From JAGVSZ01 sp963716855 (lineage in GTDB: Bacteria > Pseudomonadota > Gammaproteobacteria > Burkholderiales > SG8-39): a stretch of DNA of 64,000 bases. Position 1 is the stretch's first letter. Each line of letters begins with the position of its first letter. Of this stretch, positions 1 through 8,800 are shown piece after piece. The stretch covers positions 289,896 through 353,895 of the forward strand of contig CAVQUV010000012.1 in assembly GCA_963716855.1 (NCBI GenBank), in the 5' to 3' direction. The notes under the pieces were generated by a model. The model was not told the origin of the DNA, ran no database searches, and saw nothing but the letters and a program-made list of their open reading frames with translations. The position numbers were made by a program, and so were the translations under genes.

Positions 1-846
1 GATGTCCCGGCGGCCGCCGAACGCACCGACCGGCATCCCGCCGCCGATCACCTTGCCGAGCGTGGTGAGATCCGGCGTGATGCCGTAGAGGCCCTGGGCG
101 CCCCGCGCGCCGACGCGGAAGCCGGTCATCACCTCGTCGAAGATCAGCACCGCGCCGTGCTGCGTGCACAGTGCACGCAGCGCGCCGAGGAACTCGCGCG
201 TTCCCGGCACCAGGTTCATGTTCCCGGCCACCGGCTCGACGATGACGCCCGCGATCTCGCTCCCGCACGCACGGAATGCGTCTTCGAGGCCGGCGACGTC
301 GTTGAAGCCGAGCACCATCGTGTGCGTGGCGGTTTCCGGCGTGACGCCCGCCGAGCTCGGGTTGCCGAGCGTGAGCGCGCCCGAGCCGGCCTTCACCAGC
401 AATGCGTCGCCGTGGCCGTGGTAGCAGCCCTCGAACTTGACGATCTTCGAGCGCCCGGTGAACCCGCGCGCGAGCCGCAGCGCGGTCATCGTCGCTTCGG
501 TCCCGGACGAGACGAGCCGCACCATCTCCATGCTCGGCAGCGTTTTGCACAGGAGCTCCGCCATCTCGATCTCGAGCTCGGTCGGCGCGCCGAAGGACAG
601 GCCCTGCAGCGCGCGGCTGCGCACCGCCTCGACGACCTGGGGATGGGCGTGGCCGAGGATGAGCGGACCCCACGAGCCGACGTAGTCGATGTAACGCTTG
701 CCGTCCGCGTCCCAGAAGAACGGGCCCTCGCCGCGCGCGAAGAAGCGCGGGGTGCCGCCGACGGCGCGAAATGCACGCACCGGGGAGTTCACGCCGCCCG
801 GGATCAGCGTCTGCGCGCGTGCGAACAGCTGTTCGTTGCGATTCAT
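1..846 (-). CDS. hemL: Glutamate-1-semialdehyde 2,1-aminomutase (3' part outside window)
   Basis: Converts glutamate-1-semialdehyde to 5-aminolevulinate, the C5-pathway entry to haem, in the cytosol with PLP. The visible 282 residues begin MNRNEQLF and cover the N-terminal and large PLP domains of a roughly 427-residue family. Visible motifs are the substrate-loop NSPVRAF, SSGTEA, FEGCYHGHGD and FDEVMTGFR. The PLP lysine lies in TTLGKVIGGG and falls at residue 265, the same number as in E. coli HemL. The ATG overlaps the thiE stop (ATGA), so the two genes are probably translationally coupled in one transcript. The C-terminal third lies outside the window. Confidence 0.97.
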   Translation of the reverse strand, partial: MNRNEQLFARAQTLIPGGVNSPVRAFRAVGGTPRFFARGEGPFFWDADGKRYIDYVGSWGPLILGHAHPQVVEAVRSRALQGLSFGAPTELEIEMAELLCKTLPSMEMVRLVSSGTEATMTALRLARGFTGRSKIVKFEGCYHGHGDALLVKAGSGALTLGNPSSAGVTPETATHTMVLGFNDVAGLEDAFRACGSEIAGVIVEPVAGNMNLVPGTREFLGALRALCTQHGAVLIFDEVMTGFRVGARGAQGLYGITPDLTTLGKVIGGGMPVGAFGGRRDI

Positions 847-1478
847 GGTGATCCGATCCTTGCGAAGAGATCCCGCAGCTCGCGGGCACGCCGCTCGACA
901 TCGCCCGCCTCGAAAAGTGCGGTGATGACCGCGATTGCGTCGACCCCCGCCGCGAGGAGCGCGGCTGCATTGTCGACGGTGATGCCGCCGATGGCCACGA
1001 TCGGGACCCGGATCGTGCGGCGCGCCTCGCGGTAGAGCTCGAGCGGTGCATGGACCGCCCCCGGCTTCGTCGGCGAGGCGAACGCGGCTCCGAAGGCGAC
1101 GTAATCGGCGCCCGCGGCGACGGCTGCGTGCGCGAGCTCGAGCCGGTTATAGCACGACGCGCCCAGCAGCCGACCCGAACCGAGGCGCCCGCGCGCCGCT
1201 GCAAGGTCACCGTCCCCGCTGCCGAGGTGCGCACCGTCCGCGTCGATCGCGATCGCCAGCTCGAGATCGTCGTTCACGATCAGCGGCACTCCGGCGGGGC
1301 GGCAGAGTGCAAGCAGCGCTGCGGACTGCTCGAGCCGCAGCGGCGCCGGCGCCGGCTTGTTCCGGTACTGGACGGCTGCAGCACCGCCCCGGATCGCCTG
1401 GCCGACGAGCCCGGCAAGCGCGCGCGTGTCCGCCAGGTCTGGCGTGAGCGCATAGAGGCCGCGCGGGAATCGGTTCAT
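843..1478 (-). CDS. thiE: Thiamine-phosphate synthase
   Basis: Joins the pyrimidine and thiazole moieties into thiamine monophosphate. The protein is a 211-residue TIM barrel. YALTPDL is the first strand, QYRNKP holds the conserved K/R of the diphosphate site, NDDLELA and GAHLGSGD match the family, and ASPTKPGA and AIGGIT form the phosphate-binding loops. The start MNRFPRGLYALT at 1478 fits the usual family length; an in-frame upstream codon at 1553 would add 25 unrelated residues. It precedes hemL with an ATGA overlap. No TPP riboswitch is recognisable in the short leader. Confidence 0.95.
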   Translation of the reverse strand: MNRFPRGLYALTPDLADTRALAGLVGQAIRGGAAAVQYRNKPAPAPLRLEQSAALLALCRPAGVPLIVNDDLELAIAIDADGAHLGSGDGDLAAARGRLGSGRLLGASCYNRLELAHAAVAAGADYVAFGAAFASPTKPGAVHAPLELYREARRTIRVPIVAIGGITVDNAAALLAAGVDAIAVITALFEAGDVERRARELRDLFARIGSP

Positions 1479-1500
1479 GAGGGGCTCGGGCGTTTCGCGC

Positions 1501-1529
1501 TGGCCAGGCATTCGCCCGCACGGTATGAT
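1501..1529 (+). promoter_or_regulatory. Candidate sigma70 promoter for rubredoxin
   Basis: TGGCCA (1501-1506) and TATGAT (1524-1529) are separated by 17 bases, about 50 nt before the rubredoxin ATG. The -10 matches the consensus at five of six positions and the -35 at four. The gap lies between divergent thiE and rubA. This is a visual call only. Confidence 0.35.
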
Positions 1530-1576
1530 CCGCCCGATTTTAGCGCACCCCATTCGTGACCCAACCCCTTATTTCG

Positions 1577-1762
1577 ATGGCAGAAACCACTCAGACCTAC
1601 AAGACCTGGATGTGCCTCATCTGCGGGTTCATCTACGACGAGGCGGCCGGGCTCCCCGAGGAGGGGCTGTCGCCGGGCACGCGCTGGGAGGACGTGCCGA
1701 TCAACTGGACCTGTCCCGAGTGCGGTGCGCGCAAGGACGATTTCGAGATGGTCGAGATCTAG
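1577..1762 (+). CDS. rubA: Rubredoxin
   Basis: Small one-iron electron carrier in the cytosol. It has 61 residues, and the two knuckles CLICG and CPECG give the Cys4 site; the stretch between them (FIYDEAAGLPEEG, GTRWEDVP, NWTC) is typical of class I rubredoxins. The ATG at 1577 (MAETTQTYKTWMC) is preferred because it gives the usual short N-terminus. A GTG at 1556 is in frame and would add seven residues; neither has a clear Shine-Dalgarno. A rubredoxin between thiE/hemL and the pil genes is a common betaproteobacterial arrangement. Its redox partner is not encoded nearby. Confidence 0.95.
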   Translation: MAETTQTYKTWMCLICGFIYDEAAGLPEEGLSPGTRWEDVPINWTCPECGARKDDFEMVEI

Positions 1763-2070
1763 CTCGATCTCCGTCTCCGCGCCCGACCCGCCGCGAACGG
1801 CGCGCGGCGCACCCGTTTCCTGGCGATTGGCGCGTACCCGCCCGTCGCGACTACGGCCGATTTCCGCTCCGGCGGCCCCCTGTTTCCCCGGGGAAAACCG
1901 TTCGCTCGGACCTATTGCACACTTCAGAAACTGCGTTAAATAATTCGCCGAACCCACGAATCCCGGATAGCTTCCGGCTTCCGGACACGCTTAGAATGGA
2001 CCCCTGCCTCGGCGCAGGTGGCCCACTCGCCGCCCTGTCGCGCGTGAGGCCGGAGAAAAGGGGCCCGACC
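1763..2070 (+). other. Non-coding gap before the pil-chp operon
   Basis: This 308-base stretch has no convincing gene. It holds a perfect 14-bp palindrome, TTTCCCCGGGGAAA at 1883-1896, and a candidate promoter at 1915-1944. It is more AT-rich around 1905-1950 than the flanking genes, as expected for a promoter region of the large chemosensory operon. Confidence 0.6.
1915..1944 (+). promoter_or_regulatory. Candidate promoter of pilGHIJ-chpA
   Basis: TTGCAC at 1915-1920 is followed after 16 to 18 bases by TAAATA (1937-1942) or AATAAT (1939-1944), about 125 nt before pilG. It lies just downstream of the palindrome at 1883-1896. Supported only by the match to sigma70 elements and by position. 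Confidence 0.4.
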
Positions 2071-2466
2071 TTGAGCGACACCGCCAACCTGGCTGGCGTG
2101 AAAGTGATGGTGATCGACGATTCGAACACCATCCGCCGGAGCGCTGAGATCTTCCTCACGCAAGCCGGATGCCAGGTGATCCTGGCCGAGGATGGCTTCG
2201 ATGCGCTCGCCAAGATCTCCGATCACCAGCCGGACCTGATCTTCTGCGACATCATGATGCCGCGGCTCGACGGCTATCAGACCTGCGCGCTGATCAAGAA
2301 GAACGCCCGGTTCGCCGGGACCCCGGTAATCATGCTTTCGTCCAAGGACGGCCTGTTCGACCGCGCGCGCGGTCGGATGGTCGGCTCGGACGAATACCTG
2401 ACCAAGCCCTTTACCAAAGACAGTCTGCTCAAGACGGTCGGCGCGCACGCGCCGCACCGCGTCTAG
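2071..2466 (+). CDS. pilG: Twitching-motility response regulator PilG
   Basis: Single-domain CheY-like receiver of the Pil-Chp pathway, expected to receive phosphate from ChpA and promote pilus extension. It has 131 residues. The acidic pair lies in VIDDSN, the phospho-acceptor Asp60 in FCDIMMP, and the conserved Lys112 in YLTKPF. TTG at 2071 is chosen because a purine-rich GGAGAAAAGGGG sits 7 to 8 bases upstream and it gives the family length; a GTG at 2044 is an in-frame alternative. First gene of the cluster, 16 bases before pilH. Confidence 0.92.
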   Translation: MSDTANLAGVKVMVIDDSNTIRRSAEIFLTQAGCQVILAEDGFDALAKISDHQPDLIFCDIMMPRLDGYQTCALIKKNARFAGTPVIMLSSKDGLFDRARGRMVGSDEYLTKPFTKDSLLKTVGAHAPHRV

Positions 2467-2482
2467 GGCGGCGGAGGAAACC

Positions 2483-2857
2483 ATGCCCGTAAGGAAGATT
2501 CTCGTCGTCGACGACTCCCCGACCGACCGCCAGTACCTGCTGGAGACGCTGGGCAAGAAGGGTTTCCAGGTCGTGGTGGCCGAGAACGGCGAGGACGCGG
2601 TCGTCAAGGCCAAGGCCGAGCTGCCCGACCTGATCCTGATGGACGTCGTGATGCCGGGGCTGAACGGGTATCAGGCCACGCGCCAGATCACGCGCGATGA
2701 CGCCACCAAGCACATCCCCGTGATCATGTGCACGAGCAAGGGCGCGGACACCGACAAGATCTGGGGCATGCGCCAGGGCGCGAACGACTATCTCGTGAAA
2801 CCGGTCGACGCGGCCCAGCTGTTCGCCAAAATCGCCCAATTGTCCGCGGCGAACTAG
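2483..2857 (+). CDS. pilH: Twitching-motility response regulator PilH
   Basis: Second stand-alone CheY-like receiver of the Pil-Chp system, known to act with PilG as an output or phosphate sink favouring retraction. It has 124 residues: VVDDSPTD gives the acidic pair, Asp54 in LMDVVMPG is the phospho-acceptor, Thr84 lies in IMCTSK and Lys106 in YLVKPV. The ATG is preceded by GGCGGAGGAAACC, a good ribosome site. It lies between pilG and pilI and is co-oriented with both, so co-transcription is very likely. Confidence 0.94.
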   Translation: MPVRKILVVDDSPTDRQYLLETLGKKGFQVVVAENGEDAVVKAKAELPDLILMDVVMPGLNGYQATRQITRDDATKHIPVIMCTSKGADTDKIWGMRQGANDYLVKPVDAAQLFAKIAQLSAAN

Positions 2858-2870
2858 GCGCGACCTCAGG

Positions 2871-3380
2871 ATGGCCCGCCGCGTCAGCCTCCGCGAGTTC
2901 CAGCAGGACCTCGTTCGCCGGCTGAACGAGGCGGCGGCGGCCGATGCGCCGTCGGCGCGCCTCGGCGTGCAGGTCGGGCCGGAGGTCTGGCTGGTGCGGT
3001 TGGAGGAGGCCAGCGAGGTGATTCCGGTCCCGGCAATTGCGGACGTGCCCCTGACGCGGGGCTGGTTCAGGGGGCTCGCGAACATCCGCGGGAACCTGTT
3101 CAGCGTCATCGACCTGTCGGCGTTCCAGGGCGGGGAGCCCACGCCACAGACGCCGGACTCGCGGCTGCTGCTGGTGGCCGAGCGCTACCACCTGAACGCC
3201 GCGCTGATGGTGAATCGCATGCTCGGGCTGCGCAACCTGCAGCACTTCGAGCCGCGCCCGCGCGAGGACGAGCGCGCGTGGGAAGCCGGCCGATACGCGG
3301 ACAAGGACGGGCAGATCTGGCGCGAGTTGAGCATGAACGAACTGGTTTACAGCGAGGGGTTCCTGCAGGCCGGGCTGTAG
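2871..3380 (+). CDS. pilI: CheW-like adaptor PilI
   Basis: Couples the PilJ receptor to the ChpA kinase in the cytoplasmic array. It is a 169-residue CheW-like SH3-type fold. The stretch RLGVQVGPEVWLVRLEEASEVIPVP starts the domain, and GWFRGLANIRGNLFSVIDLSAF is the characteristic CheW core with the conserved NxRGxxxxVxDL pattern. It starts 13 bases after pilH and is followed by a 97-base gap before pilJ. No unusual residues were noticed. Confidence 0.92.
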   Translation: MARRVSLREFQQDLVRRLNEAAAADAPSARLGVQVGPEVWLVRLEEASEVIPVPAIADVPLTRGWFRGLANIRGNLFSVIDLSAFQGGEPTPQTPDSRLLLVAERYHLNAALMVNRMLGLRNLQHFEPRPREDERAWEAGRYADKDGQIWRELSMNELVYSEGFLQAGL

Positions 3381-3477
3381 CGGCCGGCAGGGGAACGAAC
3401 ACGGGGCTGCTGCGCGACGGGAAGCGCGCCGGCGGCGACAGAGAGACACGACAAGACGCAGCATCGCGGGGGAAGTC

Positions 3478-5685
3478 ATGGCAATCAATCTCAAGGCGTT
3501 GAACATCGGTCTCGGCAAGGGCAAGGGCGCCGACAAGGCGCCGCCGAGCCGGGCGCCGGCCAAGAAGGCGCCCGTGCAGGCGAGCTCGACCTCGATCCTC
3601 GAGGCGGTCGGCGGCCCGAAGAAGAAGGGGGCGCTTGCCGGCAAGTCGTTCCGCGTTCAGACGCAGGTCCTGCTGACCGTGCTCGGCTTCCTGGTGTTCG
3701 TGATCGCCCTGGTCGGCTGGCTCGCGATCCGCACGACCTCGAACGGCGCCGCCTACATCAGCGCCGCCGGGCAGATGCGGATGCTCTCCCAGCGGATCGC
3801 GAAGGAATCGCAGCAGGGGCTGCAAGGCAGCACCGCGGCGTTCGCGCGCCTCAAGTCCAGCCGCGACGAGTTCGCGGGCCTGCTCGAGGCGGTCACGTCC
3901 GGGGGCAAGGTAGGCGACGTCGAGGTGCCGGCGACGGGTGAGAGCGTCAAGCCGATGCTCGACAAGGTCTCGCAGGTCTGGCAGAAGTCGGACAAGAACG
4001 TCGGCCTCGTCCTCGCGCAGCAGAAGAACCTCATCTCCCTCGGCGCCGCGGTCAAGGCGATCAACGACAACAACCCGGTGCTGCTCGATCTCGCCGAGCA
4101 GGTCTCGGCACTCAAGCTCCAGACGCAGGCGGGATCGCGCGAGATCTCGGCCGCCGGGCAGCTCGTCATGCTGACGCAGCGGATGGCGAAGAACGCCAAC
4201 GCGCTGCTCGCCTCGGACGTGATCGACCCGGAAGTGACCTTCCTGCTCGGCAAGGACTCGAACACCTTCCGCGACATCGTGCTCGGCCTCACCAAGGGCA
4301 GCGACGCCTTGCGCGTGTCGGCCGCGCGCGACGCCGAAACGCAGGAGAAGCTGAAGGAGCTCGACGGCGCGTATCAGGAATACCGCAAGGCGGTGAACTC
4401 GATCCTGGGCAACATGCAGCCCCTCGTGAACGCGAAGGCCGCCGGCCGCAACGTCGTGAACGACTCCGAGGCGCTGCTGAAGGCCTCCGACGAGCTCGCG
4501 ATCGCGTACGAAGGCGAGCTCGCACAGACCTGGCTGAACTACGTCGTCATGGCGATCTGCGCCGCCGCGGCCATCGTCGTCGGGCTGCTGATGGCGAAGG
4601 CCTACCGCGACGAAAACGAGCGCCGCACGTCCGAGCAGGTCAGGCTGCGGGAGGATTCGGAACGCCTGCGCAGCGAAGCGGAGTCGCAGAACAAGGCGAA
4701 CCAGGAGGCCATTCTCCGTCTGATGAACGAGATGGGCAGCCTCGCCGACGGGGACCTCACGGTGCAGGCAACCGTTACCGAGGACATCACCGGCGCGATC
4801 GCCGACTCGGTGAACTACACGATCGAGGAGCTGCGCGTCCTGGTCGGCCGCATCAACAGCGCGGCGGCGCAGGTGACCAGCGCGACCGAGTCCGCCCAGG
4901 CGACCTCGGTCAAGCTGCTGCAGGCCGCGGAGCGGCAGTCGAAGGAGATTCAGGAGGCGGGCGCGTCGGTCCTCAAGATGGCGCGCGCGATTAACGAGGT
5001 GTCGGCGAGCGCGTCCAAGTCGGTGAGCGTTGCGCGCCAGTCGCTGTCCGCCGCGCAGAAGGGCCAGGAGGCGGTGTCGAACTCGATCTCCGGCATGGGC
5101 GAGATCCGCGAGCAGATCCAGGAAACTGCGAAGCGGATCAAGCGCCTCGGCGAGTCGTCGCAGGAGATCGGCGAGATCGTGGAGCTGATCTCGGACATTA
5201 CCGAGCAGACGAACGTGCTGGCGCTGAACGCCGCGATCCAGGCGGCGAGCGCGGGCGAGGCGGGTCGCGGCTTCACGGTGGTCGCGGAAGAGGTGCAGCG
5301 CCTCGCGGAACGGTCGGGCGAGGCGACGAAGCAGATCGCGGCGATCGTGAAGACGATTCAGACCGACACCCACGATGCGGTGGCTGCCATGGAGAAGAGC
5401 ACGGTCGGCGTGGTCGAGGGAGCGAAGCTTTCCGACGCCGCAGGCCAGGCCCTGTCGGAGATCGGCGAGGTGTCGCGCCGGCTCGCGCAGCTCATCGAGG
5501 AGATCTCGGTCACCGCGCAGGCGCAGGCGCAGGCGGCGGGCGTCGTGGCGACTTCGATGCAGGACATCCTGTCGGTGACGAAGCAGACCACCGAGGGCAC
5601 GAAGCAGACCGCCGTATCGGTCGGCCAGATCGCCAAGCTCGCGCAGGAACTCAAGGGTTCGGTGGCGAACTTCAAGATCGCGTAG
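3478..5685 (+). CDS. pilJ: Methyl-accepting chemotaxis protein PilJ
   Basis: Transmembrane receptor of the Pil-Chp array. It has 735 residues. A Lys/Ala/Pro-rich cytosolic leader of about 55 residues precedes transmembrane segment 1 (VLLTVLGFLVFVIALVGWLA). Two PilJ-type periplasmic modules follow, each marked by a conserved helix (GQMRMLSQRIAKE and GQLVMLTQRMAKN). Transmembrane segment 2 lies near residue 355, then a HAMP-like linker and a long coiled-coil signalling domain whose hairpin tip contains EQTNVLALNAAIQAA and GRGFTVVAEEV. The charged N-terminal leader is longer than I expect for PilJ. A purine-rich AGCATCGCGGGGGAAGTC precedes the ATG. Confidence 0.95.
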   Translation: MAINLKALNIGLGKGKGADKAPPSRAPAKKAPVQASSTSILEAVGGPKKKGALAGKSFRVQTQVLLTVLGFLVFVIALVGWLAIRTTSNGAAYISAAGQMRMLSQRIAKESQQGLQGSTAAFARLKSSRDEFAGLLEAVTSGGKVGDVEVPATGESVKPMLDKVSQVWQKSDKNVGLVLAQQKNLISLGAAVKAINDNNPVLLDLAEQVSALKLQTQAGSREISAAGQLVMLTQRMAKNANALLASDVIDPEVTFLLGKDSNTFRDIVLGLTKGSDALRVSAARDAETQEKLKELDGAYQEYRKAVNSILGNMQPLVNAKAAGRNVVNDSEALLKASDELAIAYEGELAQTWLNYVVMAICAAAAIVVGLLMAKAYRDENERRTSEQVRLREDSERLRSEAESQNKANQEAILRLMNEMGSLADGDLTVQATVTEDITGAIADSVNYTIEELRVLVGRINSAAAQVTSATESAQATSVKLLQAAERQSKEIQEAGASVLKMARAINEVSASASKSVSVARQSLSAAQKGQEAVSNSISGMGEIREQIQETAKRIKRLGESSQEIGEIVELISDITEQTNVLALNAAIQAASAGEAGRGFTVVAEEVQRLAERSGEATKQIAAIVKTIQTDTHDAVAAMEKSTVGVVEGAKLSDAAGQALSEIGEVSRRLAQLIEEISVTAQAQAQAAGVVATSMQDILSVTKQTTEGTKQTAVSVGQIAKLAQELKGSVANFKIA

Positions 5686-5829
5686 GTCCCGCGGCGCGGG
5701 TCGACGAATGGCTTTGCACCGGCGGCCGCGCGGGGCAATGAGGCAGGAGCGGCCGGTTGCGCGTGCATGCCGGTCGGCGCAAGGCCGGAAGCGCGCGGTC
5801 CACAACTAAGACAAGACAGGGCGGCAGTC

Positions 5830-8800
5830 ATGAGTACGCCGGGTGACTTCGACATCGGCCCGCTGACGTGGGTCAAGAGCGAGATCGATCAGGCGCTGGA
5901 GCGGTCGTTGACCGCGCTGCGCGCCTACGCGTCCAATCCGGGCGACTCGAACCAGATCCGGTTCTCGCAGACCCACTTTCACCAGGCCCACGGCGCGCTC
6001 CAGATCGTGGGCCTCGACGGCGTCACGCGCCTGTCCGAGGAGCTCGACGGGCTGCTCGGCGACATCGTCAAAGCGGGCGGGGCACCCAAGGCCGAAGCCG
6101 TCGCCGCCGCCGAGCATGCGTTCGCCGCGATCACGGCGTACCTCGATCAACTCCTTGTCGGCGAACCCAACCAGCCGCTCAAGCTCTTTGCCGTCTACCG
6201 CGACGTGGCGAAGCTGCGTGGGCGCGACGGCGTCGATCCCGTCGATCTCTATTTCCCCGATCTGACGCGCCGGCCGCCGCGGCGCGACAAGGCGCCGGTG
6301 GAACTGCCCGCCGGTCAGGGCGCGCAGTACTACCGCGACCAGCGCGGGCGCTACCAGCGCGGGCTTCTCAAGTGGCTCAAGAAGGACTGGACCGGCGTCG
6401 AGGACATGCGTGCCGCCGTCGCCGCAGTCGAAGCCGCACAGACCAATCCCGCAAGCCGCGCGTTCTGGTGGGTGGCGCTCGGGTTCTTCGACGCGCTGTT
6501 CGCGAAGGCCATTGCCGACCAGGGGGCCGTGGCCCGGCTCGCCAACCGCGTCGAGCAGCAGCTGAAGCGGCTGATGGAAGGTTCGGGGACCGTTGCGGAG
6601 CGGCTGATGCGCGAGGCCCTGTTCGCGGTCGCGCGCGCGCGCCCGGCGACCGAGCACGTGCGCAACGTTCAGGACGTGTTCCAGCTCTCCGGCTCGGTGC
6701 CGGCGAGCTTCGAGCTCAAGAGCGAGACCGCGCCGCAGATTCCGGCCCTCCGGTCGCTGCGCGAGGTGGTCGGCAATGCCAAGACGGCCTGGAACAAGGT
6801 CGCATCCGGCCACCAGCCGAGCATCGCGAACTTCCGCGATCTCGCCGCCCAGATGCGCGACCGCGCCGCCGAGCTGAAGCAGCCGGAGCTCGCGAAGATC
6901 GCCACCGAGGTGGCGACGCTGGGCGCCTGGATCGGCGATGCCCCGGGCAATCTCACCGACGGCGTGGCGATGGAGACCGCGACCACGCTGTTGCTGGTCG
7001 AGAACGCGGTTGACAACTTCGCGAGCCTCGGCGCCGAGTTCGCGCAGCAGGTGAACCTCATGCAGCGCCGCCTGCAGGCGGTGGTGAAGGGCGAAGCGCC
7101 CCATGCGAGCCAGCCGGTGCCGGTGCTCGACGAAATGTCGCGCCGCGCGCAGGAGCGCCTGCTGATGGCGCAGGTCGTCTCCGAGATCCAGGCGAGCCTG
7201 CGGGCGATCGAGCAGGCCCTGGACGCGTTCTTCCGCGACGCCGCGAAGCGCAGCGAGCTGGCGAGTCTCGACAAGCCGGTCCGGCAGGTGCTCGGCGCCC
7301 TGACGATGCTGAACGAGGACCGTGCGGCGGCGGGGCTTTCCCAGTGCGCGGCCGAGATCCAGCGCTTCGGGCAGGCCGACTATGTCCCCGCGCAGGGAGA
7401 CTTCGAACGCGTTGCCGGCACCCTTTCGGGCCTCGGCTTCTATGTGGACGCCCTGCAGCACGGCAAGGCGGACTTTGATCAGTTCATGCGGCCGATCGCC
7501 GCGAAGAAGGCCGAGGTCGCCGAGCAGGCCGGGGAGCAGGCCGCGGGCGGAACCGTCGAGGCCGAGCTCGAACTGGCCAAGAAGGAGCTCAACGCGCTCT
7601 ACGAGCGCTGGAAGCGCGAGCCGCAGAACGCCGGGCTCAAGGAAGAGCTGCGGCGGAAGGCCACTGCGCTGCAGAAGGACGCGGGCCTGGTGGCCGATGC
7701 GAAGCTCGAAGGCCAGGCCGTCGACATGCTGCGCATCCTCGGGGTGGGCGATGCCAAGCCGTTCGATCCCAGGGTCTCGCAGGTCCTCACCGCGATCCAG
7801 CCGGCCGCGCCCGCCGCACCTTCGCCCGAAGCGCAGAAGCTCATCGCCGCGAGCGCCGAGACGGTCGACGCGGAGCTGCTCGCCGTCTATCTCGAAGAGG
7901 CCGGCGAGGTCCTCGGCACGATCGGCGACAGCCTCGAGCAGGTGCGCGACCAGCCGCAGAACATCGAGCTGCTGCGCACGATTCGGCGTGGGTTCCATAC
8001 GCTGAAGGGCAGCGGCCGCATGGTCGGCCTCACGCGTCTCGGCGAGGCCGCCTGGGCGGTGGAGCAGGTCATGAACCGGTGGCTCGAAGAGGAGCGCGCG
8101 GCGACGCCCGATCTCTTTACCTTGATCGCCACCGCGCGCCGGTTCTTCGAGGGTGCCGTTGCGATCCTGAAGACCAACGGCCCGAGCCCGGATGAGTCGG
8201 CGATCGTGGCGCTGGCGAACCAGGTCAAGGCAGGCGAGAGCCTTGGAGAAGTGCCGGTCGAAGTCGCGCCGGCCGCGGCCGCGCCGATCGCTCCGGCGCC
8301 CCCTGCGCCTGCCGTCGTCGTCGAAGCGCCACGCGTCGTCGAGACACGGTTGCCCGAGATCGATCTCGCCGCGATCGCGCCCGCTCCCGAGCCCGAAACC
8401 GTCACGCCGGCGCCGACCGCGCCGGTGGAGCTGGCGCCCGCAGCGGCCCCGGCCGAGGAATTGCCAGCGCTCGAGTTGCCCGAGCTGGCCTTTCCGGCGC
8501 TCGACGTTCCGGCGCTGGAAGTTCCGACCGGGTCCGCGCCCGCAGAGGCGGCCGAGGCCGAGGAGGTCGTGACGTTCGGCGACGCGAGCCTATCCGTATC
8601 GCTGTACGAAATCTTCCTCGAGGAGACGCGCGCGCACCTTGATACGCTCGCCGGAGGTCGTCGCCGCCTGGACGACGGCGAGACGGTTACCGAGGACATC
8701 GAACGCGCCGCGCACACGCTTGCCGGCATCGCCGGCACGGTCAAGTTCGATGGGATGAAGGATGTCGGCCACGCTCTCGAGGGCCTGCTCGAGCGCCTGC

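Noticed and set aside
3106..5805. A 899-codon open frame antisense to pilI and pilJ
   Set aside because: It is Arg/His/Leu-rich with no domain or signal; long antisense frames are expected in GC-rich genes, and the sense strand encodes clear PilI and PilJ.
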